A stretch of DNA of 64,000 bases from Methanoculleus sp. (GTDB taxonomy: Archaea; Halobacteriota; Methanomicrobia; Methanomicrobiales; Methanoculleaceae): contig NZ_JASEFJ010000001.1 in assembly GCF_030019085.1 (NCBI RefSeq), positions 124,001-188,000 on the forward strand, read 5' to 3'. Numbering within the stretch: the stretch's first letter is position 1; each line of letters opens with the position of its first letter. Both the position numbers and the translations under genes were made by a program. The notes under the pieces are model-generated. The model searched no databases and had not been told where the DNA came from. It saw only the letters and a program-made list of their open reading frames with translations. Below are positions 54,526 to 63,948 of the stretch, piece after piece.

Positions 54526-55169
54526 CTGACCACCCCCACGGGGCTGAAGGGCTCGATTATCCGGCCAACAGACGATAGTGCCTCGTTCACCTCGGCCCCG
54601 GTCATACCGAAGAGTTCGCAGAGCCCCCGGATCTCGCGAACCGAGCGTTGATCGAGTATAGAACGGGCAGCGCTCGATATGGTCAGCATAAACCCGTAAC
54701 GCCGATGCAGCGCCAGGATGTCCGCATACCGGTTCAGCGCCCGCTGGCGTTTCACCCCGCGAAGGTTGATCAGTGGGGCAAGCGAGATCTCCACCGCCAC
54801 ACCCCTTTCCGCCGCCGTCCGTGCGGCAACGTGGTCAAAGGCGTTCTGCCGGGTGGTATGGATCTTACTGATGACGTTCACCTCATTTATGCTGGCAAGA
54901 GCGCGGTTGAACGGGAGATCCCCGGCATCGACGTAGACGACGTCGGCGCGCCGGACGGCGGGGTCGCGCAGATCGCGGAGTACCTCTCTTATTGACTGGG
55001 CAGTGATGATAGTGCCCTGGAGGATCTCAACCCCTTGAAACGACTGATGCCCAACATCCCCAATGGCGACAAGACTATCGAACCCGAGTTCTCCCGCCTC
55101 GATCGCCATCCGCGCAACCGTCGAGTCACCGGCAGGATAGGGGAATATACGGGCATCTGTGATCTTCAT
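54522..55169 (-). CDS. rnp3: RNase P protein component 3 (Rpp30)
   Basis: Rpp30 has a PHP-like TIM barrel that binds the catalytic domain of RNase P RNA together with Pop5. The 215-aa protein shows LGFDSLVAIGD, VEISLAPLINLRGVKRQRAL and TISSAARSILDQRSVREI. It follows the L15e gene by 21 bases and is coupled to rnp2. Confidence 0.92.
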   Translation of the reverse strand: MKITDARIFPYPAGDSTVARMAIEAGELGFDSLVAIGDVGHQSFQGVEILQGTIITAQSIREVLRDLRDPAVRRADVVYVDAGDLPFNRALASINEVNVISKIHTTRQNAFDHVAARTAAERGVAVEISLAPLINLRGVKRQRALNRYADILALHRRYGFMLTISSAARSILDQRSVREIRGLCELFGMTGAEVNEALSSVGRIIEPFSPVGVVR

Positions 55170-55190
55170 TGTCGTATAAAAAAGGGATTT

Positions 55191-55781
55191 TTATTTGCCG
55201 CGGTTTGCATGCGAGCGGATGCTGGGGCGAGTCTTCTCAGTTCCGCGCCCGCGCTTCCGCATCCCGCGCCCCTTCATGCCGGCGGAGGTCTTGCCACGCT
55301 CCGCCCGGCCGCGATGAACCGGGTCGGCCAGCCAGGAGAGGTTCCGGTCGCTCTGGATGACCGGGTGGTGGCCGTCGACCATGATCACCTCAAACCACTT
55401 GTAGCGTCCGTCCTCGCCGACCCAGTAGGAGTTCAGGGCCTCCATGTTCGGGTACCTCCGGGACGCGCGCTCCTCAGCCATGCGCTGGAGACTCTTTGCC
55501 GGTGTCATCCGGCGCATACCCATGCGCGCAGACCTGCGCCCGCGAACGTAACGGGGCTTTCTCCGACCGCCGCGGCGGACCCTGACCCGCACGACGATTA
55601 TGCCCTGCTTGGCCTTGTAGCCGAGCGAACGGGCGCGGTCGATCCTTGTGGGGCGCTCAACGCGCACAACACTCCCCTCACGCCGCCAGACCTGGAGACG
55701 CTCCCAGAGGAGGTCTTTCACCTCGGACGTGTCAGGCTGTTTCCAGGCCTCACGTACGTAGGCATACATCGATTTTGCCAT
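55191..55781 (-). CDS. 50S ribosomal protein L15e
   Basis: This 196-aa basic protein of the large subunit starts [16 protein letters not shown]. Family blocks are [22 protein letters not shown], and [22 protein letters not shown]. The ATG at 55781 gives the family length. The open frame upstream is repeat DNA. It is the first gene of the superoperon that runs to pfdB. Confidence 0.95.
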   Translation of the reverse strand: MAKSMYAYVREAWKQPDTSEVKDLLWERLQVWRREGSVVRVERPTRIDRARSLGYKAKQGIIVVRVRVRRGGRRKPRYVRGRRSARMGMRRMTPAKSLQRMAEERASRRYPNMEALNSYWVGEDGRYKWFEVIMVDGHHPVIQSDRNLSWLADPVHRGRAERGKTSAGMKGRGMRKRGRGTEKTRPSIRSHANRGK

Positions 55782-55984
55782 GCTCTCAATCACCTCAGGT
55801 TCAGCGTTTCCGCCACATTCCTTTCCGGGACGTATCCCGTGGTTCCACATAGGTCGACTGGAGCGTAGATAAAGGATTCCGTCATCCCCTCCCTCTCCGT
55901 CTCGACACCGGGTGGTGGGTGTCCTGCCAGTAATATGCTGTGCCGGTGACATTTTCAAGCAGGGGGGCTGTTCGACGCTACGAG

Positions 55985-56155
55985 AAAGAGACTCTCCAGG
56001 GAGCAGCATGTCGAGACAGGGGGGGCGTTTCCGCCCCCTACCCGCCAGCCCCTCTCCTACGGGGCGATAATCCATAGATACAGTGCGGGGGGAGTATCTT
56101 TCTGGTTTCTCGGTGAAGCTCTCATCGATATTTTGTTTCCACCCCCTGCATCCCC
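55985..56155 (-). repeat. Dispersed intergenic repeat, longest clear copy
   Basis: In order on the plus strand: AGCATGTCGAGACAGG, the stem GGGGGCGTTTCCGCCCCC, CTACGGGGCGATAATCCATA, GATACAGTGCGGGGGGAGTA, TCTTTCTGGTTTCTCGGTGA, and GTTTCCACCCCCTGCATCCC. Each block recurs in at least one other intergenic gap in the window. It fills most of the 394-base gap between the L15e gene and moaC. Confidence 0.6.
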
Positions 56156-56175
56156 CCTGTCGGGTGGCCGGCCTC

Positions 56176-56676
56176 TCACCGTCCTTTTTTCTTCTCCAGA
56201 ACGCGGATGGCATCGATCCGGGTGACAGGATACTGACCGTTCTCATCCTTCTCGGCCGACTTTACCATGTCCCAGACCGTGAGCAGGGCAACAGAGACAC
56301 CTGTAAGCGCCTCCATCTCAACGCCCGTCCTCCCAAAAGACTTCACACGGGCGGTCGTCTCCAGGTAACCATCGCCCTCCTCAAAGTCTATGGTGACCCC
56401 TGCAAGCGGTATGGGGTGGCACATGGGGATTATGCGCGGCGTCTCCTTCACAGCCAGTGTTGCCGCCACCCGCGCGGTTGCAAGGACGTTGCCCTTGACC
56501 GTCGTCCCCTCCCTGATCGCCTTTAGGGTCTCCCTCCGGAGATAGATCCGGCCACTTGCAACCGCCTCGCGGGGAACCTCGGTCTTTGCCGAGATGTCCA
56601 CCATCCGTGCACGGTCGTTCTCGATGTGAGTGAAGACCGGGGTCATGCCGTCCTCACCGGACTCGTTCATATCCAT
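56176..56676 (-). CDS. moaC: Cyclic pyranopterin monophosphate synthase
   Basis: MoaC makes cyclic pyranopterin monophosphate in molybdopterin (Mo/W cofactor) synthesis. The 166-aa protein has [18 protein letters not shown], the active-site block [39 protein letters not shown] and the catalytic lysine region. This cofactor is used by formate and formylmethanofuran dehydrogenases, the same cofactor FdhD sulfurates. It follows nnr by 51 bases. Confidence 0.96.
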   Translation of the reverse strand: MDMNESGEDGMTPVFTHIENDRARMVDISAKTEVPREAVASGRIYLRRETLKAIREGTTVKGNVLATARVAATLAVKETPRIIPMCHPIPLAGVTIDFEEGDGYLETTARVKSFGRTGVEMEALTGVSVALLTVWDMVKSAEKDENGQYPVTRIDAIRVLEKKKGR

Positions 56677-56727
56677 TGCAGGAGATCTTCTCTCCTGTCG
56701 GGGATAAATGTGGACGCCCGGGAAGTC

Positions 56728-58116
56728 TCACTCAGGCGACCGGGAGAGAAATATCTCCTGCGAGATAAAGTCCAGGATATCGGTGGCAAGGATACCGTTC
56801 CCCCTCTCCTCTGCCGCCCGCATCCCGGCCCTGCCGTTCACGTATGCAGCGATACAGGCCGCTTCGAAGGCCTGGAGGTGGCAGAATAGCGCGCCCGCAA
56901 CCCCGGCGAGCAGGTCGCCCGTCCCGCCGACGGTCATAGCAGGGGTGCCGGTCCGGTTGAACCGGACGCGGGTGCCATCGGATATCACGTCGACCGGGCC
57001 TTTGAGGAGGATCGTCCCGGTCGATGCGGCGGCCTTCACAGACCGGCCACGTGCCACAACCTCCGTAGGCGGTTCTGTCCCGGTCATCCGGGCAAACTCG
57101 CCGGTGTGGGGTGTGTAGATCGTCTCTTTAGCCGCTGGTAGCGGGCGGCGGAGAGCGTCGGCATCAAAGACCGCTCGCCCTGCCCCTTCCGCAACGCCAA
57201 GGACGACCTCGTGGCTCGCCTCCCCTAGCCCCATACCGCAGACGACAACATCGGCCCTGTCCACGAGTCGGAGGATGGTCTCCAGGTGGTCTGGGGTTAT
57301 CATCTCGCCATCCAGACGCTCGTAGATCAGGTCGGGGAATGGGATGTAAGCGGGGGAGGCGACCCGCACGATGTCCGCGCCGGCACGCAGCGCGCCGAGC
57401 GCCGCAATGTAGGGCGCACCCTGGTAAGGGCCGCCACCGATGACGAGAACCTCGCCGCCGGCGCCCTTGTGAGCCTCCCTCTCTCTTACCGGGATGAGCG
57501 TGAGATCGCCGGGACCGATGTAGACCTCAGCCTCGAGCGGGATTCCGATATCCACGAGATCTGCGCCGTGTGTCTTTAAACGGTGGAACGAGAGGATCCG
57601 GTTTGCACGTATGCCCGGCGTGGGGATATCGACGGCGATGACCGGCGCAGAGCTCGCGTTTGCGCGGGCAACAAGGGTTGCGAGCGGTTCACGAGGCACA
57701 CCGGACGCGCCTGTGCCAAGCATCGCATCGACGATGATCTCTGCCATCTCAAAGAGGTGCGAGAGCCCATCGATCTCGGCAGCGCACCTGATCGGGTGGA
57801 GACCGACAGAGCAGTGCCGGAGCAGACTGAGTTCCGAGGCGGTCGGGGCGGTCATCGAACCGCAGTCGGGGTAGATGACGTCGACCGCGTCGAGGTGCTG
57901 GAGGTAGCGTGCCGCTACCATACCGTCGCCGCCGTTATTCCCCCTCCCGCAGAGCACCAGGACGTGGGATGGGCTGAAAGACTCCACGGCGGCAGCAACC
58001 GCCCGCCCGGCGCTCTCCATCATCACAAGCGACGGCAGGCCGAGCGCGATCGCGTTCCCCTCAACTGCACGCATACGCCCGGCGTCGATCACGTCGGTCT
58101 CCAGAAACTCCCGCAT
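56728..58116 (-). CDS. nnr: Bifunctional NAD(P)H-hydrate epimerase / ADP-dependent dehydratase
   Basis: This protein repairs hydrated NAD(P)H. The N-terminal epimerase domain (about residues 1-205) has VLVLCGRGNNGGDGMVAARYL. The C-terminal ribokinase-like dehydratase has VLVIGGGPYQGAPYIAAL, IYTPHTGEFARMTG and TPAMTVGGTGDLLAGVAGAL. At 462 aa from the ATG at 58116 it has the bacterial/archaeal length. An ATG at 58131 adds five residues. Confidence 0.94.
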   Translation of the reverse strand: MREFLETDVIDAGRMRAVEGNAIALGLPSLVMMESAGRAVAAAVESFSPSHVLVLCGRGNNGGDGMVAARYLQHLDAVDVIYPDCGSMTAPTASELSLLRHCSVGLHPIRCAAEIDGLSHLFEMAEIIVDAMLGTGASGVPREPLATLVARANASSAPVIAVDIPTPGIRANRILSFHRLKTHGADLVDIGIPLEAEVYIGPGDLTLIPVREREAHKGAGGEVLVIGGGPYQGAPYIAALGALRAGADIVRVASPAYIPFPDLIYERLDGEMITPDHLETILRLVDRADVVVCGMGLGEASHEVVLGVAEGAGRAVFDADALRRPLPAAKETIYTPHTGEFARMTGTEPPTEVVARGRSVKAAASTGTILLKGPVDVISDGTRVRFNRTGTPAMTVGGTGDLLAGVAGALFCHLQAFEAACIAAYVNGRAGMRAAEERGNGILATDILDFISQEIFLSRSPE

Positions 58117-58400
58117 ACCTTTTCCGGTCATATATCCCCCCTCGTGGAATCTTGCAACTATCGGGTGCTATGGAGTTTCTCTCTTAGATATCTTTTGAAT
58201 GGGATCTATGGAGGCGGGGATGATCCGGCAGCAAAAGGATTACGCCAACGTAAAAATGGCAGATCCTTTCCCCTCATTGTAGGTTCCACAAAATACGGTG
58301 CCAGAAGTGGTATCGTCTTATGGCGTCCCCCCTGATCTCCGCATTAAAATCCCGTTCGCCCCTCCCTGCATGAATTTATTGAGTTGCACCACGCACAGAT

Positions 58401-59804
58401 ATGAAGATGAGTCTCGATAGCGATCTGCAGAGAGCGACTGACATCATCTCTGAAGCAGACTCGGTGACGATCATCTCCCACATCGATGCCGACGGTATCA
58501 GCACGGAGGCGATCCTGGCGCAGGCGCTCAGCCGAGAGGGCATACCGGTCGAATCGGTCTTCGTTCGCCAGCTCGAACCGATGGCGATGCGACACATCCC
58601 GGACGGCAATTCCCTCAAACTCTTTGCAGACCTCGGCGCCGGGCAGCAGACCCTCCTCGAGAGCCACGGTCTCCCCGGGGACGAAGTTCTGATCCTGGAT
58701 CACCACGTCAGCCAGCCCTGCGGCACGGCATACCCCATGATCAACTGCCTGGACCACGGCATCACCCGGATGAGCGCCGCCGGTCTCGCCTACATGGTCG
58801 CAAAGACGCTTGATGCGACGAACATCGACCTTGCTAAACTCGCCGTGATCGGGAACGTCGGGGACATGATGGCCCGCGAGAACTGCGGACTGGTCGGCCC
58901 CGCACGTGAGATCGTCCAGGACGGCGTCGAGTACGGTAACATCATCGTGCAGAGTAGGGACTTAAACTGTTACGGCCTCTCAACCCGGCCCGTCCACATC
59001 TGTCTTGGCTACTGCGACGAGCCCTACATCGACGGTATCTCAAACAACACCAGCAGCGCCCTCCGGTTCCTAGAACGCCTCGGCGTCGAACTGAAGAACC
59101 CCCGGGGCGGCTGGCTAGTCTGGGAAGAACTCCCATTCGACGACCGGCGCAGGATCATCAGCGCTCTGACCCAGCACCTCATCGCCCACGGCCGGGATAC
59201 CGACCGCCTCCTCGCCGAAACCTACACCTTCCCGGACGAACCGGAACGGACAGCCCTCAGGAACGCTTCGGAGTATGCCACCCTGCTCAACGCCTGCGGC
59301 AGGTGGGCAAAACCCCGAGTGGGGAGCAACATCTGCCGGGGGATGCGCGGCGAGGCCTACCGCGAGGCGGAGTACATGCTCGGCCACCACCGCTCCGTCA
59401 TACGCGACCTGCTCCGCTACATCCTTGACACCGGCGTCACTGAACTCTCCCACCTCCAGTATATCCACACCGGCGACCGGTTCCCAGACACCATCGTCGG
59501 GATAGGAGCGGGCATGGCGCTCTCAAGACTGAACTGGCGTAAACCCATAATGGTTCTCAGCGCAATGGTGGACGAACCTGACCTCACCAAGGTCTCGATG
59601 CGGACGAACGAGTGGGCGATCAGCCGGGGGGTCGACCTCCAGCAGGCGCTCGTTGAGGCTTCGGAGTCGGTGGGCGGTGCGGGCGGCGGGCACCGGATCG
59701 CCGCCGGGGCGTTCATCCCCCGCGATACAGAGGAGGAGTTTGTTGATGGTGTCAACCAGGTACTCAAAAGACAGTTTGCTACGGCGGATCAGGACGATAG
59801 GTGA
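58401..59804 (+). CDS. DHH-family phosphoesterase, RecJ-like (GAN-type)
   Basis: This 467-aa member of the DHH/DHHA1 family could be a 5'-3' single-strand nuclease or nanoRNase. Metal motifs are HIDADGIS (about residues 30-37), FADLGAG, LDHHVSQP and GNVGDMMA. The DHHA1 end is GGAGGGHRIAAGAFI. Archaeal RecJ-like proteins such as GAN bind the GINS replication factor, so a replication or repair role is likely but not shown. The PUA gene starts 59 bases before its end. Confidence 0.85.
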   Translation: MKMSLDSDLQRATDIISEADSVTIISHIDADGISTEAILAQALSREGIPVESVFVRQLEPMAMRHIPDGNSLKLFADLGAGQQTLLESHGLPGDEVLILDHHVSQPCGTAYPMINCLDHGITRMSAAGLAYMVAKTLDATNIDLAKLAVIGNVGDMMARENCGLVGPAREIVQDGVEYGNIIVQSRDLNCYGLSTRPVHICLGYCDEPYIDGISNNTSSALRFLERLGVELKNPRGGWLVWEELPFDDRRRIISALTQHLIAHGRDTDRLLAETYTFPDEPERTALRNASEYATLLNACGRWAKPRVGSNICRGMRGEAYREAEYMLGHHRSVIRDLLRYILDTGVTELSHLQYIHTGDRFPDTIVGIGAGMALSRLNWRKPIMVLSAMVDEPDLTKVSMRTNEWAISRGVDLQQALVEASESVGGAGGGHRIAAGAFIPRDTEEEFVDGVNQVLKRQFATADQDDR

Positions 59805-60246
59805 CTTCCAGTTCGGGAAAGGGGCAGGGGAGGCTATATTCCCCGACGGATGCACGTTCCAGTTATCAACGACGGGACGCATCCGCCAGGCGCATCTGGA
59901 CGGCGATAGGCTTGCGACCGTTCGTGCGCAGGATGGTCGCCTCACCCTGGGGATCGCCGGAGCGCTGCGTCTTGCCGCCCACATACCCCCGCCGTGCTAC
60001 CGGGTGACGGTGCAGGAGGATGTGGCGGCGTTTATCGCCGATGGGAAGAACACGATGGCGAAACACGTGGTCTCTGCCGACGAAGAGATCCGCGCAGGGG
60101 ACGAGGTGCTGGTGGTGACCGGGGAGGATAACTTACTTGCCACCGGCGCTGCCCTCCTCTCCGGTCGGGAGATGCTGGCATTTAATTACGGTGTAGCCGT
60201 AAAAATAAGGCAGGGGAGAGGATCCAAATGTATCCAGGAAAGGTAA
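59746..60246 (+). CDS. PUA-domain RNA-binding protein
   Basis: This 166-aa protein has a C-terminal PUA domain from about residue 85 (VAAFIADGKNTMAKHVVSADEEIRAGDEVLVV, then ATGAALLSGREML). It resembles the PUA module attached to archaeal tRNA-guanine transglycosylase. The N-terminal part (RRIRTIGDFQFGKGAGEAIF) also fits the small TGT-PUA stand-alone proteins. An AGGAGG precedes the ATG at 59746 by about nine bases, inside the DHH gene. The enzyme it helps is unknown. Confidence 0.82.
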   Translation: MVSTRYSKDSLLRRIRTIGDFQFGKGAGEAIFPDGCTFQLSTTGRIRQAHLDGDRLATVRAQDGRLTLGIAGALRLAAHIPPPCYRVTVQEDVAAFIADGKNTMAKHVVSADEEIRAGDEVLVVTGEDNLLATGAALLSGREMLAFNYGVAVKIRQGRGSKCIQER

Positions 60247-60569
60247 ACCCAAAGAAGATGAAGCAGATGATGAAGCAGATGGGTATGGAGATGGAGGAGA
60301 TCGAGGGCGTTGAGAGGGTCGTAATCCAGACGGTTGGTGGGGACTACATCTTCGACGAACCCCAGGTCGTCGCGACCAGGATGCAGGGGATCACAACCTA
60401 CCAGATCACCGGCGAACCCCGGTTCGAGGAGGCCATCCCGGAGATCCCGGACGAAGACGTCGCGCTCGTTGCATCCCAGACCGGAGCAACAGACGAGGTT
60501 GCACGGGCTGCGCTCATCGAGACCCGCGGCGATATTGCCGAAGCCATTCTGAAACTCAGCGAGCAATGA
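60228..60569 (+). CDS. nac: Nascent polypeptide-associated complex protein (aNAC)
   Basis: Archaeal NAC is a homodimer on the ribosome exit. The 113-aa product has a basic N-terminus MYPGKVNPKKMKQMMKQMGM, a NAC domain (VERVVIQTVGGDYIF ... ATRMQGITTYQITG), and a C-terminal UBA helix bundle (VALVASQTGATDEVARAAL). It overlaps the PUA gene by 19 bases and trmI by four. Confidence 0.95.
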   Translation: MYPGKVNPKKMKQMMKQMGMEMEEIEGVERVVIQTVGGDYIFDEPQVVATRMQGITTYQITGEPRFEEAIPEIPDEDVALVASQTGATDEVARAALIETRGDIAEAILKLSEQ

Positions 60570-61291
60570 TCGAGATCGGGGAACATCTCCTTCTCGTCGG
60601 AGAGGATCGGGAGTACTTCGTGACGGCGGGGGAGGGACAGTTCTCCACCGACCGCGGGATGATCGACCTCTCGGCACTCCCGGGGATGAGTCCCGGCGAC
60701 GAGGTCAGGACACACCTTGGCGTCCCATTCACCGTGTTGCGTCCACGGCCGACCGATTTTTTTGTCCACGCTAAGCGTAGCGGCGCCCCGATGCTCCCCA
60801 AAGACATCGGGATGGTTATAGCCTACACCGGGATGAACCGGGAGGATACCGTCCTCGACGCAGGGACGGGGAGCGGAGTCGCCGCGATCTATTTTGGAAA
60901 GATCGCCCGCGAGGTGAAGACCTATGAGGTGCGTCACGAGTTTGCAAGGCTTGCAGAGAAGAACATAAGAAACGCCAGACTTGATAACGTCGAGGTGATA
61001 GCGGGCGATATGCTCGAGGCGACCGGATGGTTCGACGTTGTCCACCTGGATATGACGATAACCCCGGCACACGTGGAGCACGCCTTCTCGCTCATCCGGC
61101 CCGGCGGCTACCTGGCCTGCTACACGCCGTTCCTCGAGCACACCTTCGTCGCGCTCGATGCCGCAACACCGATCTTTCGCGAGGTTCACTGTTACGAGTG
61201 TATCGAGCGTGAACTGACGCGTTCCGCCAGGGGGACGCGACCGTCAACCCGGGTCGCCCACAGCGGTTACATCACCATAGCGCGCAGGTAG
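60566..61291 (+). CDS. trmI: tRNA (adenine-N1) methyltransferase TrmI
   Basis: Archaeal TrmI methylates A57/A58 in the T-loop of tRNAs with SAM. The 241-aa protein begins with a small beta domain (residues 1-60). A Rossmann methyltransferase follows, with MLPKDIGMVIAYTG, motif I VLDAGTGSGVAAIYFG and the aromatic motif VVHLDMT. The end contains RVAHSGYITIARR. The ATG overlaps the nac stop. Confidence 0.93.
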   Translation: MIEIGEHLLLVGEDREYFVTAGEGQFSTDRGMIDLSALPGMSPGDEVRTHLGVPFTVLRPRPTDFFVHAKRSGAPMLPKDIGMVIAYTGMNREDTVLDAGTGSGVAAIYFGKIAREVKTYEVRHEFARLAEKNIRNARLDNVEVIAGDMLEATGWFDVVHLDMTITPAHVEHAFSLIRPGGYLACYTPFLEHTFVALDAATPIFREVHCYECIERELTRSARGTRPSTRVAHSGYITIARR

Positions 61292-61296
61292 AGAGG

Positions 61297-61500
61297 CTAA
61301 TACTCTTTCAGCGGGTGCTCCCAGCCGGTGTAGCCGCAGTAGATGCACCCGTCCCCGCTGCAGTGCCTGCATTTGCGTGAGGGCTGCTCCACCATCACGC
61401 TACCCTTTCCGTTGCAGTAGGTGCAGCCGAGCCCACCACAATGACAGCAGGTCTCGGCGGCATACTCCTCTTTATTTTTTGAGGCCGTTCTCTCCTTCAT
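61297..61500 (-). CDS. Small cysteine-rich DnaJ-type zinc-ribbon protein
   Basis: This 67-aa protein has two double CxxC clusters, CCHCGGLGCTYCNGKG (residues 18-33) and CRHCSGDGCIYCGYTG (44-59), like the central zinc domain of DnaJ. It has no J-domain. Its function is unknown, possibly a redox or chaperone accessory. It is convergent with trmI. Confidence 0.82.
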   Translation of the reverse strand: MKERTASKNKEEYAAETCCHCGGLGCTYCNGKGSVMVEQPSRKCRHCSGDGCIYCGYTGWEHPLKEY

Positions 61501-61650
61501 TGAGTATTACTGGACGGTCAGGGGTGAGAAAGGTTGTCATTGGATCACGCGCCTGGAAAAAAGGTATTTTCTTTCTGTGCGGTGAACCAGTATCCATGAG
61601 AGAGGAGGGGGCGAAAGGATTGATCGCGAGCCCCGGAAGGTAGCCGCACG

Positions 61651-62547
61651 ATGTACCACATTATCTCTATCCGGGATTTTGAGAGGAAAGACCTTGATTA
61701 CCTGCTGGATCGGGCAGAGGAGTTTGAGACCGGGCGTTACCCCCCCGGGTTGCTTGAGGGTAAACTTGTGGCGCTCCTCTTCTTTGAGCCCAGCACCCGC
61801 ACGAGGATGTCGTTTGCGGCCGCCCTGGCCAGGCTTGGAGGGCAGTCGATAAGCTTAGATTCTGTGGAGGCGAGTTCCATCGTCAAGGGGGAGACGCTCG
61901 CGGACACCATCCGGGTGGTGAGCGGGTACGTGGACGCCATCGTGCTTCGCCACCCGAGAGAGGGGGCTGCGCGCCTGGCTACCGAGTTTGCTTCGGTCCC
62001 GGTAATCAACGCCGGCGACGGTGCAGGGCAGCACCCGAGCCAGACGCTGCTTGACCTCTACACCATACGGAAGTCGATGCCGCTTGATGGGATCAATGTA
62101 GGCCTCCTCGGGGATCTTCGCTACGGCAGGACGGCGCATTCCCTGGCGCTCGCCCTTTCCCTCTACGGTGTCACCCTGCACACCATCGCGCCTGGAGGGC
62201 TTGAGATGCCGGTAAACATAACCCTGAAACTCCGGGAGCGCGGCGTGGAGGTGGTCGAGCACGCGAGCGTCGAAGAGGTGATAAGGGAACTCGACGTGCT
62301 GTATGTCACAAGGATCCAGCGCGAACGTTTCCCGGACACAGCGTCCTATTACAACGTCGCCTCAAGTTACCGGATAACAACACAACTGCTGGAGGGTGTC
62401 AGAGACAACCTGATGATCCTCCATCCCCTCCCGCGTGCCGGGGAGATCGATCCTGCGGTGGATCGGACGCCTTATGCGCGCTACTTTGAGCAGGCACGTA
62501 ACGGTGTTCCGGTCAGGATGGCGCTACTTCACGAGGTGATGAGATGA
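61651..62547 (+). CDS. pyrB: Aspartate carbamoyltransferase catalytic subunit
   Basis: PyrB makes carbamoyl-aspartate, the first pyrimidine-specific step. The 298-aa enzyme shows the carbamoyl-phosphate motif FEPSTRTRMSF (about residues 49-59), NAGDGAGQHPSQTLLDLYT and the aspartate-binding region HPLPRAGEID. The ATG at 61651 is the family start. It overlaps pyrI by four bases. Confidence 0.97.
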   Translation: MYHIISIRDFERKDLDYLLDRAEEFETGRYPPGLLEGKLVALLFFEPSTRTRMSFAAALARLGGQSISLDSVEASSIVKGETLADTIRVVSGYVDAIVLRHPREGAARLATEFASVPVINAGDGAGQHPSQTLLDLYTIRKSMPLDGINVGLLGDLRYGRTAHSLALALSLYGVTLHTIAPGGLEMPVNITLKLRERGVEVVEHASVEEVIRELDVLYVTRIQRERFPDTASYYNVASSYRITTQLLEGVRDNLMILHPLPRAGEIDPAVDRTPYARYFEQARNGVPVRMALLHEVMR

Positions 62548-63011
62548 GCAAGAAAGATACCGCACGAGGGTTGCTCGTCAGTCCCATCCGGAACGGTACC
62601 GTCATAGATCATATCACGGCCGGCGAGGCGCTGAACGTCCTGCGAATCCTTGGTATCACGGGGTCGACAACCGAGTGTCTGAGCATCGCGACAAACGTCG
62701 AGAGCAGGCGACTGGGGAAGAAGGATATTGTCAAGATCGAGAACCGGGAGCTCCGCAAGGAGGAGGTCGATCGGATCGCCCTGCTTGCACCGCAGGCAAG
62801 GATCAACATCATCAGGGATTATCAGGTCGTGGAGAAGAAGGGTGTGGAGATCCCCAGGATCCTCAAGGGTGTGGTCAGGTGTCCGAACCCCGGTTGCATC
62901 ACGAACACAAACGAACCAGTGGAGAGCACCTTTGAGGTGCTCGATAAAGGGCTGCACTGTCTCTACTGCGACTGGTTGATCAAGGACGATATAGCAAACC
63001 ATATCATCTGA
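62544..63011 (+). CDS. pyrI: Aspartate carbamoyltransferase regulatory subunit
   Basis: This 155-aa subunit binds nucleotides at its N-terminus (LLVSPIRNGTVIDHITAG) and PyrB through a C-terminal zinc domain. The four cysteines are in CPNPGCI and CLYCDW (C-x4-C ... C-x2-C). It is coupled to pyrB by ATGA. The end overlaps the coaD end by eight bases. Confidence 0.96.
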   Translation: MSKKDTARGLLVSPIRNGTVIDHITAGEALNVLRILGITGSTTECLSIATNVESRRLGKKDIVKIENRELRKEEVDRIALLAPQARINIIRDYQVVEKKGVEIPRILKGVVRCPNPGCITNTNEPVESTFEVLDKGLHCLYCDWLIKDDIANHII

Positions 63012-63465
63012 TCAGACGTCCGTGCGGGTCGATCTCGCCCCTGTATATCCGGGTGCTCGAGATCCGCCGCTCGTCCTCGGCAAGGACGCACGAAACTACA
63101 TACAGGTCTACCTTTGCCATCCCGCGTTGTCGCCGCAGTTCATTGATATCCAGAGCTACAGGAAGGGTCTCCTCGGAGACGACAAGGATATCAAAATCGG
63201 CGTCGATGGCGCTCCCGTAGCGGTCGGAGAGCGGTTCAACTGCCCAGGAGGCGGTATAACCCTTCTCCTGGATGAATGCCGTAACGTTGTCCAGTCTTTT
63301 CTGGTATGGTTGGACCGGGTGCACCTTTGTGCCGGCGAAGTCATCGGTTGTCAGCCCGATTACCACCTCACCGGCGGGCCCGGCAAGGTTAAATGAACGG
63401 GAGAGGAGTTTCCGGTGCCCGGCATGGAGGGGGTCGAACGTCCCCCCGACCATCACTTTCATCAA
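63004..63465 (-). CDS. coaD: Phosphopantetheine adenylyltransferase, archaeal type
   Basis: This enzyme joins phosphopantetheine to AMP in coenzyme A synthesis. The 153-aa product has the nucleotidyltransferase signature GGTFDPLHAGHRKLL (residues 8-22, with HxGH), and the end motif ERRISSTRIYRGEID containing the ISST-x-I loop. It belongs to the archaeal/eukaryotic (PPAT-like) branch. A second ATG gives one residue less. Confidence 0.94.
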   Translation of the reverse strand: MMKVMVGGTFDPLHAGHRKLLSRSFNLAGPAGEVVIGLTTDDFAGTKVHPVQPYQKRLDNVTAFIQEKGYTASWAVEPLSDRYGSAIDADFDILVVSEETLPVALDINELRRQRGMAKVDLYVVSCVLAEDERRISSTRIYRGEIDPHGRLIR

Positions 63466-63711
63466 GAGGCGTTTGCACTGATGGGTATTATGGGTAGTGG
63501 TCGGGAGAGATGGGGTGCTGGAGCATTCTCCAGCATCTTTTCTTCCGTATCCCCGGTCGGACGCCCTTCGTTGAACACACCACGCCGGCAGCTCCCTGGA
63601 GATGGATGTGGGCAGTGTGTGTGGCGATTGGCCCGGAGGACAGTGTCCCGGGACAGTAATGAGTTCTTCAGGACGTCTCTCACAGGGAAACCGGGTGAAT
63701 GAATCCCCATG

Positions 63712-63800
63712 GCACTGGACTTATGGATAATCGCCCCGCCATGGGTGGGGAGCTGACGGGGAGGGGACGGGACGTTCCCAGCCCCTGTCTCCTGCGTCTC
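63712..63800 (+). repeat. Dispersed intergenic repeat copy
   Basis: GGACTTATGGATAATCGCCC, then a CCCGCCATGGGTGGGG stem, GAGCTGACGGGGAGGGGACG and a GGGACGTTCCC stem match the 50.7-kb copy over about 75 bases. The whole gap between coaD and the final open frame (63466-63948) holds no supported gene. Confidence 0.6.
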
Positions 63801-63948
63801 CAGGAATACGGTCTTTCGCGGAAACACCGCCGCCTCCCACTCCCGGACCCGTCCACGAAAATGTTCACCGAACCGGGGGAATGTATGTTTTGATTCCCAC
63901 CGGAGAGGGAGAAGGTTTTGTATCGCCAGAACAAATGCTATATCTAAT

